Assembly: GCA_003500135.1 (NCBI GenBank)
Contig: DNTA01000328.1
Location: 1 to 29,925 of the forward strand
Reading direction: 5' to 3'
DNA: 29,925 nucleotides
Source of the DNA: Cytophagales bacterium
GTDB taxonomy: Bacteria; Bacteroidota; Bacteroidia; Cytophagales; Cyclobacteriaceae
Under the pieces are notes generated by a model that was given only the letters and a program-made list of their open reading frames with translations, had not been told where the DNA came from and did not search any database. Below, one piece after another: positions 1 through 7,551 of this stretch; position 1 is the first letter of the stretch, and each line of letters opens with the position of its first letter. The position numbers were made by a program, and so were the translations under genes.

Positions 1-636
1 ATGGCGATAAGTGATGATATCCACATAATGAACGGCAGGCCATGTTATAAAGTAGACGTCAAAGGCAATAGCACCGGCCTTTTTGATATGATAACGCGCG
101 TAAGAGATAATTGGGGGACCTATTTGGATACGCAGGCAATTGTGTCACAACGCTTTTATCAGTCAATTGCCGAGGGGAGGTATCGTAAAAAGGAAATCAT
201 TGATTTTGACCATCAGAATAAAAAAGCCATTGTGCACCGCTTAGACGACCATACCGGTGAACTGATAAAAAAAGTTGATTTCGAAATACCAAAATATGTT
301 CAGGACATTGTAAGCGGATATTATTATTTAAGGACATTTGATTTCGATACCCTGGATGCCAACGAAATCTTCCAGTTGAAAGGGTTTTATGACGACACTA
401 CCTATCACCTGAATGTCCAGTACCTGGGCACGAAGAAGCTTAAAACAAAAGTAGGTGAGTACGAATCTATCGTTATATCACCAATTATGCCCAAAAACTC
501 ATTTTTTTCAGGTAAAAACCCTGTAAAAGGGTATATTTCCAATGATGAAAAAAAGATTCCACTTAAAGTGAAAGCCGAGTTGCTAATTGGCTCTATTGAA
601 ATTGATATAACGGAATACAGGTCTGGTGGGAAATAA
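1..636 (+). CDS. DUF3108 domain protein, 5' end cut by window
   Basis: At least 211 residues in frame from the first base to a TAA at 634-636. The block NGRPCYKVDVKGNSTGLFD followed by WGTYLDT and a region rich in Tyr and Phe matches what I know of DUF3108 proteins, predicted envelope proteins of Bacteroidota and Proteobacteria that normally begin with a signal peptide and a GE-L-Y-V-Y strand. Neither is present here, so the ATG at base 1 is probably an internal Met and the gene starts before the window. The C-terminal half (about 135-205) has alternating beta-strand-like segments ending IEIDITEYRSG. The molecular function is unknown. A 134-base gap separates it from the response regulator downstream. 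Family call fairly sure; start position not known. Confidence 0.75.
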   Translation: MAISDDIHIMNGRPCYKVDVKGNSTGLFDMITRVRDNWGTYLDTQAIVSQRFYQSIAEGRYRKKEIIDFDHQNKKAIVHRLDDHTGELIKKVDFEIPKYVQDIVSGYYYLRTFDFDTLDANEIFQLKGFYDDTTYHLNVQYLGTKKLKTKVGEYESIVISPIMPKNSFFSGKNPVKGYISNDEKKIPLKVKAELLIGSIEIDITEYRSGGK

Positions 637-770
637 ATGGAGGTGCCTTTGTCATTTCAAAATGAACTGTAAATTAATTTATTGTTATGCATTATGTTTG
701 TAGTTTAAAGATGTTTTCAATTTATAAAAGTCTTATATTAATTTGGCTGCCGACAACTTAATATATAAAA

Positions 771-1460
771 ATGGGAAGTAGTAAAAACCAGCGTATTCTC
801 GTTGTAGATGATGATCCGGATATTCAGGAACTATTAAAATACAACCTAAAAAAAGAAGGGTATGACGTTAAGACAGTTTCCGACGGTATAAAAGCTGTGG
901 AAGTGGCCAAAAACTTTATCCCCGACCTCATTTTGTTAGACATCATGATGCCGGTGCAAGACGGCGTGGAAACCTGTCGACAAATTCGGGAATTGCCTGA
1001 AATGAACGGTACTTACATCATTTTCCTGACTGCACGTTCCGAAGAGTATTCAGAAGTGGCAGCTTTTGATATCGGAGCGGATGATTACATCACCAAGCCA
1101 ATAAAGCCAAGGGCTTTAATGAGCCGGATTGCTGCCATGTTTCGAAGAGGCACAGAAAAGAAAAAAGATATTTCGAGCATAGCGGCAGGGGAATTAATTA
1201 TTGACAAGACCAGCTATACGGTCACATATCAGGGCAAGCAAATCACCCTGCCCAAAAAGGAATTCGAACTGCTTTACTTCCTGGCCCAAAACCCTAATCA
1301 GGTTTTTAGTCGCGATGACCTATTAAAAAACATTTGGGGAACTGATGTCTATGTACTGGCAAGAACAGTGGATGTGCATATCAGAAAGGTTAGGGAAAAA
1401 ATCGGTGATGGTTTTATTAAAACCGTGAAAGGTGTTGGATATAAATTTGAGGAGAACTAA
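771..1460 (+). CDS. OmpR/PhoB-family response regulator
   Basis: 229 residues. The receiver domain covers about 8-125: acidic pair in VVDDDPD, phosphoacceptor D57 in LLDIMMP, conserved Thr in FLTAR and Lys in YITKPIKP. The winged-helix DNA-binding domain covers about 135-228, with the typical PKKEFELLYFLA and the C-terminal TVKGVGYKF hairpin. It should bind DNA as a phosphorylated dimer and control transcription. Six bases separate its stop from the sensor kinase gene, so the two are an operonic pair. The arrangement and kinase type resemble PhoB-PhoR, but no phosphate gene (pstS, phoU) is seen next to it, so the signal is unknown. All key residues are present. Confidence 0.93.
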   Translation: MGSSKNQRILVVDDDPDIQELLKYNLKKEGYDVKTVSDGIKAVEVAKNFIPDLILLDIMMPVQDGVETCRQIRELPEMNGTYIIFLTARSEEYSEVAAFDIGADDYITKPIKPRALMSRIAAMFRRGTEKKKDISSIAAGELIIDKTSYTVTYQGKQITLPKKEFELLYFLAQNPNQVFSRDDLLKNIWGTDVYVLARTVDVHIRKVREKIGDGFIKTVKGVGYKFEEN

Positions 1461-1466
1461 ACATAT

Positions 1467-2558
1467 ATGTTGGCAAATGCAAGAGTTGTAGCTTTATTGC
1501 TGGCACTTTCAGTAGCTGTTATTACTACTTCATTCCTTACTTTAGTGGAAGGTATTTCACTTATCACGCTTATCTTGTGTTTTGTCCTTTCATTTTCAAG
1601 TTCTTACATCCTATCATTTATCACACTTGAGTTTTTCATTTTTGGCGAGATTAACAAAATATATGATCGCCTGAATGCACTTAAAAGTGAAAACCTGTCA
1701 CGTATTCAATTCCAACAACGCAAAAGAGGAGGATCGAACCCGATATCTAAAATAAACGACGAGATTTTCACCTATGCCGAAGTAAAACAAAGGGAAATAG
1801 AAGAGCTCAAGCGTTCAGAAGAATTTCGTCGACAATTTATAGCTGATATTTCGCATGAGCTGAAAACACCAATTTTTGCTGCTCAGGGATTTGTACATAC
1901 CTTACTTGATGGCGCTGTGAAAGATAAGACAGTAAGGACAAAATTTTTGAAAAAGGCAGCTAAATCGCTGGATGGACTGGACACCTTAGTACAGGATTTG
2001 TTGACGATTTCTCAAATGGAAACGGGTACCATCAAAATGCAATTCAGCCATTTTAATTTATATAAGCTCATCTGCGAGGTTTTTGATCAGTTCGAAAGTA
2101 AAGCAGATAAAAAAGACATTCAGCTTATGATGGATGCCAATATAGATAAAGAGGCCTTCGTTTATGCTGATGAAGAGAAAATCTACAGGGTATTGCTGAA
2201 CTTAATTTCTAATGCTTTAAAATACAAAAGGGAAGAAGAAGCAAGTTTTGTAACTATTAATGCACAAAGAACCGGTGATGGCTGGGTAGAGGTAAATGTA
2301 GCGGATAATGGTGTGGGCATTCCGAAAGAAGATATCATGCGCATATTCGAGCGTTTTTACCGCGTTGATAAATCGAGATCTAAAGACAAAGGTGGTACGG
2401 GACTGGGTTTGTCCATAGTAAAACACGTGTTAGAAAAACATAACTCCAACATTAAAGTCATTAGCCAGGTGGGCAAAGGGTCTGTGTTTTACTTCAAATT
2501 AAAAGAAGGTAAACCCGAAGAAATAGGTATGGAACTGGAAAAAACGGCCAAACCTTAA
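1467..2558 (+). CDS. PhoR-like membrane sensor histidine kinase
   Basis: 363 residues. Two hydrophobic segments at about 5-28 and 30-52 form an N-terminal membrane hairpin with almost no periplasmic loop, so sensing is probably inside the membrane or through partners. A linker (about 60-118) leads to the HisKA domain with the phosphorylated H130 in ISHELKTP. The ATPase domain follows: N box (NLISNALKYK), G1 box (DNGVGIP), F box (IFERFYRVDK) and G2 box (GGTGLGLSIV). GAGGAG at 1450-1455, inside the end of the preceding gene, is a good ribosome site for the ATG at 1467. Partner of the response regulator just upstream. No PAS domain is evident, unlike classic PhoR. Confidence 0.92.
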   Translation: MLANARVVALLLALSVAVITTSFLTLVEGISLITLILCFVLSFSSSYILSFITLEFFIFGEINKIYDRLNALKSENLSRIQFQQRKRGGSNPISKINDEIFTYAEVKQREIEELKRSEEFRRQFIADISHELKTPIFAAQGFVHTLLDGAVKDKTVRTKFLKKAAKSLDGLDTLVQDLLTISQMETGTIKMQFSHFNLYKLICEVFDQFESKADKKDIQLMMDANIDKEAFVYADEEKIYRVLLNLISNALKYKREEEASFVTINAQRTGDGWVEVNVADNGVGIPKEDIMRIFERFYRVDKSRSKDKGGTGLGLSIVKHVLEKHNSNIKVISQVGKGSVFYFKLKEGKPEEIGMELEKTAKP

Positions 2559-2863
2559 AGTTTATACCTATTCCAGTCCCGAATTATTGATCATTTCTTA
2601 ATTATCCCTATATATTCTTTCTATGTACAAGGAAACAGAATATGTTAGACCGACAGCCATCATGAGGGCTATCAAAAAAAAATTGCGATTAAAAAAAGCA
2701 TAACACATTTAAATTTGGTTGTAAAATCTCATTTCAAGGACATCAAAAAAAATCAATATTCGCAAAAATCTTGTGATGTAAGGGTTTTATCAAAACACAA
2801 CTTTTATAAACCTCTGTAAAACAAGTAAATATGCATGAAATACTGAAGTGACAATTGCAATTT
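2559..2863. other. 305-base intergenic gap with a possible 26-aa ORF
   Basis: The gap between the kinase and the RluA gene is AT-rich. The only open frame that looks at all gene-like runs from ATG at 2623 to TAA at 2701-2703, 26 codons, beginning MYKETEYVRPTAIMRAIKKK and ending in Lys/Arg-rich residues. I see no convincing ribosome site or promoter for it and it may be chance. No terminator with a T-run is clear after the kinase gene. Confidence 0.3.
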
Positions 2864-3577
2864 ATGAAAAAAATTGATTTACACAAATTAATCCTATTTG
2901 AAAACGATGATTTCCTGGTGGCCAACAAGCCTTCGGGGGTAGCTACACTTGAAGACAGGGCGAGTAACATCAATATGCTGGAAGAGGTACGAAAGATCCA
3001 TAAAAAGGCAAGTGCATGTCACCGGATTGACAAAGAAACCAGCGGGGTTCTGGCATTCGCCAAAAACCCGGAGGCTTACCGCCATCTCAATTTACAATTC
3101 GAGCATCGACATGTGGTAAAAGTATATCATGCCATGGTCGATGGGGTAGTGGAATATGATGGGGAAGAATGTCAAATGCCATTAAAAACTTCTTCATCAG
3201 GTTACGTTAAAATTGACCCGATGGAAGGCAAAGAGGCGTATACTATTTTTAATTCTCTAAAGTTGTTTAAGTCACATACGCTGGTTGAGTGCTGGCCATA
3301 TACCGGCCGCATGCACCAAATAAGGGTCCATCTTTCATATCTGGGCAGCCCAATCACTGCCGATCATACCTATGGAGGCAAAGATTTCTATTTATCTTCA
3401 TATAAGAGGGACTTTAATGTAAAAAAATGGACTGAAGAAAGGCCGTTAATCAGTCGATTAGCTCTACACGCACACTCCCTAAGCTTTGATTTGATGAATG
3501 GCGAAAAGGTCAAAGTAGAAGCGCCCTATCCAAAGGATCTTAAGGCGTTGTTACATCAAATGAAGAAATACTCATAA
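2864..3577 (+). CDS. RluA-family RNA pseudouridine synthase
   Basis: 237 residues. The catalytic signature HRIDKETSGVLAFAKN holds the Asp that attacks the uridine; it is preceded by the KPSGV strand and followed by GRMHQIRVHL near the C-terminal third, all hallmarks of the RluA/RluC/RluD family. There is no N-terminal S4 domain, so it is the short type. It converts specific uridines in rRNA or tRNA to pseudouridine; the target cannot be told from sequence. The frame stays open three codons upstream to a TTG at 2855, but the ATG at 2864 (MKKIDLHKL) is the better start. It stands alone: long gaps on both sides, and a hairpin follows at 3585-3615. Confidence 0.9.
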   Translation: MKKIDLHKLILFENDDFLVANKPSGVATLEDRASNINMLEEVRKIHKKASACHRIDKETSGVLAFAKNPEAYRHLNLQFEHRHVVKVYHAMVDGVVEYDGEECQMPLKTSSSGYVKIDPMEGKEAYTIFNSLKLFKSHTLVECWPYTGRMHQIRVHLSYLGSPITADHTYGGKDFYLSSYKRDFNVKKWTEERPLISRLALHAHSLSFDLMNGEKVKVEAPYPKDLKALLHQMKKYS

Positions 3578-3584
3578 AAAAGAA

Positions 3585-3615
3585 GAGAAGGCATTCTAAA
3601 AAAGAATACCTTCTC
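3585..3615 (+). terminator. Hairpin after the pseudouridine synthase gene
   Basis: GAGAAGG at 3585-3591 pairs with CCTTCTC at 3609-3615, and inside it ATTC (3593-3596) pairs with GAAT (3604-3607) with one mismatch between. It lies 8 bases after the stop codon. There is no T-run after it on the plus strand; the A-run before it would be a T-run only for minus-strand transcription. It is therefore either a weak or non-canonical terminator or a 3'-end stabilising hairpin. Confidence 0.5.
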
Positions 3616-3921
3616 ATCAACCAAACCCAAAAATTAAACAGCCATGAAATAAAGGGATTTACATCCTTTGATTTCAAATATATATACGACAGGGCTACAA
3701 GAAGTGACTAAAAAAATCTAATGTATTCGATTAAATGTTTTAAATACTGTACCAACTGCTTATATCCACTGATGAATGCTATATCTGCGTACGAAATTAA
3801 AAATGTATTTCTCCTAGGCTTTTTTTTATAAATGGTTGGATTTCTGTGAAATAAACTCTATTTTTGCGTCCCGATTTTCGGGAAATAGTAATTGTTCAAT
3901 TCTAATAAAGTTAAATTATTT
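3616..3921. other. Intergenic region ahead of the ribosomal cluster
   Basis: About 300 bases without a gene. It holds the presumed rplM promoter near its right end (3836-3866) and an AT-rich stretch before that. I see no ORF, tRNA or structured RNA that I can support in 3616-3835. Confidence 0.6.
3836..3866 (+). promoter_or_regulatory. Bacteroidota-type promoter for rplM cluster
   Basis: TTGG at 3836-3839 and TATTTTTG at 3859-3866 match the Bacteroidota promoter pattern (TTG, 17-23 bases, TAnnTTTG), here with 20 bases between. The start of transcription would fall near 3871, about 50 bases before the L13 start codon, leaving room for a short 5' leader. Confidence 0.6.
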
Positions 3922-4365
3922 GTGGATACTTTAAGTTTTAAGACCCAATCATCTAATAGCGCTACCATCGAAAAGGGGTGGGTAGTAGTAAATGGTGAGA
4001 ACATGGTCTTAGGTCGTCTTGCAAGCCAGGTTGCTCGGATAATAAGAGGAAAGCACAAGGCCAGCTACACTCCCCATGTAGACTGTGGTGACAGAGTGAT
4101 TGTCATCAACGCAGACAAAATCAGATTAACAGGAAAAAAGTGGGATGCCAAAGAGTATATCAGACATACCGGGTATCCTGGTGGGCAAAGAAGGACTACT
4201 GCCAGGGAAATGAAGGCAAAGTCTTCTACCTTACTGGTCGAAAACGCAGTCAGAGGAATGCTGCCTAAAAACAGATTGGGCAGACAGTTATTCAAAAATT
4301 TATTTGTGTACGAAGGTGCCGAGCATCCTCATGAAGCTCAGAAACCTCAGGAAATAAAATTTTAA
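3922..4365 (+). CDS. rplM: 50S ribosomal protein L13
   Basis: 147 residues from a GTG start. Key L13 blocks are visible: WVVVNGENMVLGRLAS near the N-terminus, GDRVIVINADKIRLTGKKW, YIRHTGYPGGQR, and the C-terminal MLPKNRLGRQLFKNLFVYEG. L13 is an early-assembly protein of the large subunit. The frame is open ten codons further upstream (a TTG at 3892), but in relatives the protein begins M-D-T-L-S, which matches exactly from the GTG at 3922 (M-D-T-L-S-F-K-T). First gene of rplM-rpsI-rpsB-tsf, with a promoter at 3836-3866. Five bases separate it from rpsI. Confidence 0.96.
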   Translation: MDTLSFKTQSSNSATIEKGWVVVNGENMVLGRLASQVARIIRGKHKASYTPHVDCGDRVIVINADKIRLTGKKWDAKEYIRHTGYPGGQRRTTAREMKAKSSTLLVENAVRGMLPKNRLGRQLFKNLFVYEGAEHPHEAQKPQEIKF

Positions 4366-4370
4366 TTTGA

Positions 4371-4757
4371 ATGGATACAATAAATACAATAGGAAGAAGA
4401 AAATCCTCTGTTGCGAGAGTTTACCTTTCCGATGGAAAAGGTGATATCACCGTTAATGGTAAGCCTTTGAAGGAATACTTCCCTGCGGAAGTGCTACAAA
4501 TTATCGTACAACAGCCTTTTGATGTTTTAGACAAAGAAGGTCAGTATGATGTAAACATCACTGTTAGGGGTGGCGGCCCTACTGGACAGGCGGAAGCCAT
4601 CCGAATGGCCATCTCCAGGGCGCTTACCGAGGTAGATGCCGAAAACAGACCTGCATTGAAAAAAGAAGGTTTCCTTACCAGAGACCCGAGAATGGTAGAA
4701 AGGAAGAAATACGGACGCAGGAAAGCACGAAGAAGATTCCAGTTCAGTAAACGTTAA
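4371..4757 (+). CDS. rpsI: 30S ribosomal protein S9
   Basis: 128 residues, the usual length. N-terminal [14 protein letters not shown], central [20 protein letters not shown] and C-terminal [18 protein letters not shown] are diagnostic of S9; the final Lys-Arg is the tail that reaches into the P site and contacts the tRNA anticodon loop. It follows rplM with a 5-base gap and is clearly in the same transcript; rpsB begins 26 bases after its stop. Confidence 0.97.
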   Translation: MDTINTIGRRKSSVARVYLSDGKGDITVNGKPLKEYFPAEVLQIIVQQPFDVLDKEGQYDVNITVRGGGPTGQAEAIRMAISRALTEVDAENRPALKKEGFLTRDPRMVERKKYGRRKARRRFQFSKR

Positions 4758-4783
4758 TGTAGTAGTAATTCAATTCGAGATTA

Positions 4784-5569
4784 ATGAGTAAATTAGAATA
4801 TAAAGACCTACTAGATGCCGGTGTACATTTTGGTCACCTTACCAGAAAATGGGATCCGAGAATGGCTCCTTACATTTTCATGGAAAAAAACGGCATCCAC
4901 ATCATCGACCTTAACAAAACACTGGCTTGTCTGCAGGAAGCGCAGGACGCAATACGCGCTACGGTAAGGTCAGGCAGAAAAGTTATGTTTGTGGCCACAA
5001 AAAAGCAGGCCAAAGATGTAGTGGCAGAAGAAGCCAGAAGGCTTAAAATGCCTTTCGTAACCGAAAGATGGTTGGGTGGAATGCTCACCAATTTTGCCAC
5101 AATCAGAAAATCGCTCAAGAAAATGTCATCAATTGATAAATTGATGAAAGACGAGGCATATTTAAACCTCGCAAAAAGAGAGCGATTGATGATCTCAAGG
5201 GAAAAGGAAAAACTGGAAAGAACACTTGGTGGTATTGCTGACCTTACCAGGTTACCGGCTGCCCTATTCGTGGTTGACATCAAAAAAGAACATATCGCGA
5301 TCAAAGAAGCGCAGAAATTAAACATTCCGGTATTTGCCATGGTAGATACCAATTCCAACCCTGAAGCAGTTGACTTTCCGATCCCGGCTAATGACGACGC
5401 CTGGAAGTCAATCAATATCATTACCAAAGCGGTTGCTTCGGCAGTGGAACAGGGCTTAATGGAGCGCAAAAAAGATAAAGACGAGGCCAAATTGAACGAA
5501 GAAGCTGAAAGCAAAAAAGCAGCTGACGAAAAAAAGACAGTTGAGGCCGACGAAAAAGGAAAAGAATAA
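4784..5569 (+). CDS. rpsB: 30S ribosomal protein S2
   Basis: 261 residues. It begins with [27 protein letters not shown] S2 sequence and contains [37 protein letters not shown] and [13 protein letters not shown], all S2 hallmarks. The last 30 or so residues are very rich in Lys, Glu and Ala, a charged tail common in the phylum. S2 joins the small subunit late and helps recruit S1 and mRNA. It is followed not directly by tsf but by a hairpin terminator at 5591-5634, which probably sets the ratio of ribosomal protein to EF-Ts. Confidence 0.97.
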   Translation: MSKLEYKDLLDAGVHFGHLTRKWDPRMAPYIFMEKNGIHIIDLNKTLACLQEAQDAIRATVRSGRKVMFVATKKQAKDVVAEEARRLKMPFVTERWLGGMLTNFATIRKSLKKMSSIDKLMKDEAYLNLAKRERLMISREKEKLERTLGGIADLTRLPAALFVVDIKKEHIAIKEAQKLNIPVFAMVDTNSNPEAVDFPIPANDDAWKSINIITKAVASAVEQGLMERKKDKDEAKLNEEAESKKAADEKKTVEADEKGKE

Positions 5570-5590
5570 ATTATTCTATAAAAAATGAGC

Positions 5591-5634
5591 AAAAATTGAA
5601 CATCGGACATTTTGCACTGGTGTTCAATTTTTTT
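5591..5634 (+). terminator. Terminator/attenuator between rpsB and tsf
   Basis: A 12-base perfect inverted repeat, AAAAATTGAACA at 5591-5602 and its complement at 5621-5632, lengthened inward by four more pairs (two of them G-U) to leave a 10-base loop. The right arm runs straight into a row of T residues (to 5634). This is a standard intrinsic terminator shape, 21 bases after the rpsB stop and about 36 bases before the tsf start. Confidence 0.75.
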
Positions 5635-5670
5635 GTTTAATCATCAAAACAAATTAACCCCCTTTAGAAA

Positions 5671-6501
5671 ATGGCAATTACAGCTCAAGAAGTAAACAAA
5701 CTCAGAAAAATGACCGGTGCCGGTATGATGGATTGCAAAAAGGCATTGGTTGAAGCGGACGGTGATTTTGACAAAGCGATTGAGATCCTTAGGAAAAAAG
5801 GTCAGAAAGTATCAGAAAAAAGACAGGATAGAGAAACCACCGAAGGCTCTGTATTTATAAAAACCAATGACGATTCATCTAAAGCATTTTTAATTGCTCT
5901 TGGATGCGAAACCGATTTTGTGGCCAAGAACGAAGAGTTCACCTCTTTGGGTCAGTCAATACTCGATGCTGCCTATAACGAGTCGCCGGCAGATGTTGCA
6001 GCTCTAAAAGCTACATCCCTGAATGGCCTTACCGTAGAAGATAAATTAGTGGAATTTATCGGAAAGATAGGAGAGAAAATACACATAGTAGCATACGAAG
6101 TGTTGGAAGGCGAAACTGTTGTTCCTTATATCCACTCCAACAGCAAATTAGGCGTGTTAGTTGCCTTAAAAGGTGCTAATGGCGCCGATATTGATGATGC
6201 CGGCAAAGATGTTGCAATGCAAATTGCTGCCATGAACCCGGTTGGGGTAGACAAAGATGATGTTGACCCCACAGTTGTGGAAAAAGAAAAGCAAATTGGC
6301 AGAGAACAAGCTTTGGCTGAAGGTAAGCCTGAAAATATTGTCGACAAAATTGCTGAAGGTAAACTGAACAAGTTTTTCAAAGACAATACCTTGTTGAACC
6401 AGGCATTTGTTAAAGATAATTCAATGACAATAGCCAAATATCTTGATTCTGTACAAAAAGGACTTACCGTATCTGCTTTCAAACGCGTTTCAATCGGTTA
6501 G
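5671..6501 (+). CDS. tsf: Translation elongation factor Ts
   Basis: 276 residues. The N-terminal UBA-like module VNKLRKMTGAGMMDCKKAL and the EF-Tu-contacting block FLIALGCETDFVAKNEEF are unmistakable. Two core subdomains follow, with AMQIAAMNP in the second. EF-Ts exchanges GDP for GTP on EF-Tu in the cytoplasm. Length fits the Bacteroidota form. Its place after rpsB is widely conserved, but here a terminator separates the two, so it may rely on read-through or have its own promoter in 5635-5670 (none is obvious). Confidence 0.96.
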   Translation: MAITAQEVNKLRKMTGAGMMDCKKALVEADGDFDKAIEILRKKGQKVSEKRQDRETTEGSVFIKTNDDSSKAFLIALGCETDFVAKNEEFTSLGQSILDAAYNESPADVAALKATSLNGLTVEDKLVEFIGKIGEKIHIVAYEVLEGETVVPYIHSNSKLGVLVALKGANGADIDDAGKDVAMQIAAMNPVGVDKDDVDPTVVEKEKQIGREQALAEGKPENIVDKIAEGKLNKFFKDNTLLNQAFVKDNSMTIAKYLDSVQKGLTVSAFKRVSIG

Positions 6502-6525
6502 TGGATCAATAGAATTGATAACAAT

Positions 6526-6554
6526 AAAGGAGGTGGATTTCACCTCTTTTTTTA
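6526..6554 (+). terminator. Intrinsic terminator after tsf
   Basis: Left arm 6526-6535 (AAAGGAGGTG) pairs with 6541-6550 (CACCTCTTTT) with one G-U pair and a 5-base loop; the right arm passes into a T-run. It sits 24 bases after the tsf stop and ends the ribosomal cluster. Confidence 0.85.
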
Positions 6555-6561
6555 TTTCCAG

Positions 6562-6774
6562 TCAGTCCCAGTCGAACCCATAGATCATCAATAGAATTGC
6601 CAGCGACCCGGCACCATATGCCAGCGTAATCAAATCCAGCTCGTTGCTCTGGTGAAAGGCCAGGTTAAACTCTGATTTTATGATGTAATACAATACGGCC
6701 AGAATAGCGGTAAGCTGCCATACTCTGATCAATACCGGTTTATCAAACAGGAAAATTTTTTTGAGCCAGTTCAT
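6562..6774 (-). CDS. Small membrane protein, unknown function
   Basis: 70 residues with two likely membrane segments, about 19-34 (WQLTAILAVLYYII) and about 47-66 (ITLAYGAGSLAILLMIYGF), and a short basic N-terminus (MNWLKKIFLFDK) that should stay in the cytoplasm. I do not recognise the family. It is supported by a full ATG-to-stop frame, a membrane pattern typical of real small proteins, and its position between two terminators rather than inside another gene. It converges on tsf and lies downstream of the dead receiver gene, with a hairpin between them. It could still be a chance frame. Confidence 0.55.
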   Translation of the reverse strand: MNWLKKIFLFDKPVLIRVWQLTAILAVLYYIIKSEFNLAFHQSNELDLITLAYGAGSLAILLMIYGFDWD

Positions 6775-6787
6775 ATTTTATAAAATA

Positions 6788-6816
6788 AAAAATGTGCTTA
6801 AAAGAAGCGCCTTTTT
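6788..6816 (-). terminator. Hairpin terminator, likely bidirectional
   Basis: GTGCTT at 6794-6799 pairs with AAGCGC at 6805-6810 (one G-U pair) around the loop AAAAG. A-rich sequence to the left and T-run to the right (6812-6816) extend the stem, so either strand gives a hairpin followed by U residues. It falls just after the end of the receiver-domain gene read on the minus strand. Confidence 0.55.
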
Positions 6817-6841
6817 GATTCATTCACAATCATTTCGAGCG

Positions 6842-7273
6842 CTAATTTTGGTGAAGAAAGTCCTTATTGATAAGCTTATCTTCCAGCTCCCGGTAATCAA
6901 CTGACTTTACAATATATTCGTTCACTCCCGAGAATGTACTAAGCAATGGCATCATAGGGTGGCTTAACGCTGTCAGGCCGATCACATCTATATTATTACC
7001 TCTTCTTTTTTCTAAAATTCGTAGCTGCTGGGTAAATTCAAAACCATTCATTACGGGCATATTAAGATTTACCAGTACTACGTCATAATCAAAAAATTTC
7101 AACATCCGCAATCCTTCTGTTGCTGTATTGGCCATGTCTACCTGCTCGGTCCATTTATCAATTCTCTTTTTTATGATCATGAGAGCAGCAGGGTCTTCCT
7201 CAACCTAAAGTACTTTTAGTGACTTTTGAGTGACAAAGGGCGCTACTACATTTCCTAAAACAGCATGTAACAT
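6842..7273 (-). pseudogene. Broken receiver-domain (response regulator) gene
   Basis: Read on the minus strand from ATG at 7271-7273, the frame gives MLHAVLGNVVAPFVTQKSL then K-V-L, an in-frame TAG (7205-7207), then V-E-E-D-P-A-A-L and a full receiver domain. The stop falls inside the first beta strand, just before the acidic pair, where active receivers read K-(V/I)-L-L-V-(E/D)-D-D. After the stop the frame stays open to 6842, and a short frame restarts at ATG 7180, which would make 112 residues lacking the first strand. The phosphoacceptor is also lost: VVLVNLNMP has Asn (codon 7067-7069) where Asp is expected. The conserved Lys is kept (YIVKS) but the following Pro is Ser. It lies divergent from the TPR kinase at 7552 and may be its former partner or part of an old hybrid kinase. 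Confidence 0.8.
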
Positions 7274-7551
7274 ATTAATAAAATGTTTTTTTGCTATTGT
7301 TACATTAATAGTACCGTTTAATTATTCATAATTGCATTGTTGTGTTTAGATGGACAGTCCAAAATATTCCATGAATTTCTTTAATATTTCCATAAATGAT
7401 TTGATACAAAGGTCTGATATAAAATCAAATTATTTAAGCTGTTTGTCCCATATTGAAACACATTAATCAATCAGAAAATGGAAAGCATCTTTTATGACAT
7501 TCCTAAATTATTGTCTATTTTAGGGCAGAAGTGGATTCTTATTCCAGTTAA
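7274..7551. other. Divergent intergenic region
   Basis: 278 AT-rich bases between the broken receiver gene (minus) and the TPR kinase (plus). I see no tRNA, terminator or clear TAnnTTTG promoter in either direction that I would defend. Confidence 0.5.

Noticed and set aside
2855..2863. TTG start for the RluA-family gene
   Set aside because: An ATG three codons later gives a more natural N-terminus.
4870..5610. Long minus-strand open frame (246 residues) opposite rpsB
   Set aside because: It lies wholly opposite a certain ribosomal protein gene, its composition is rich in Ser, Phe and Leu as expected of antisense frames, and it runs into the terminator.
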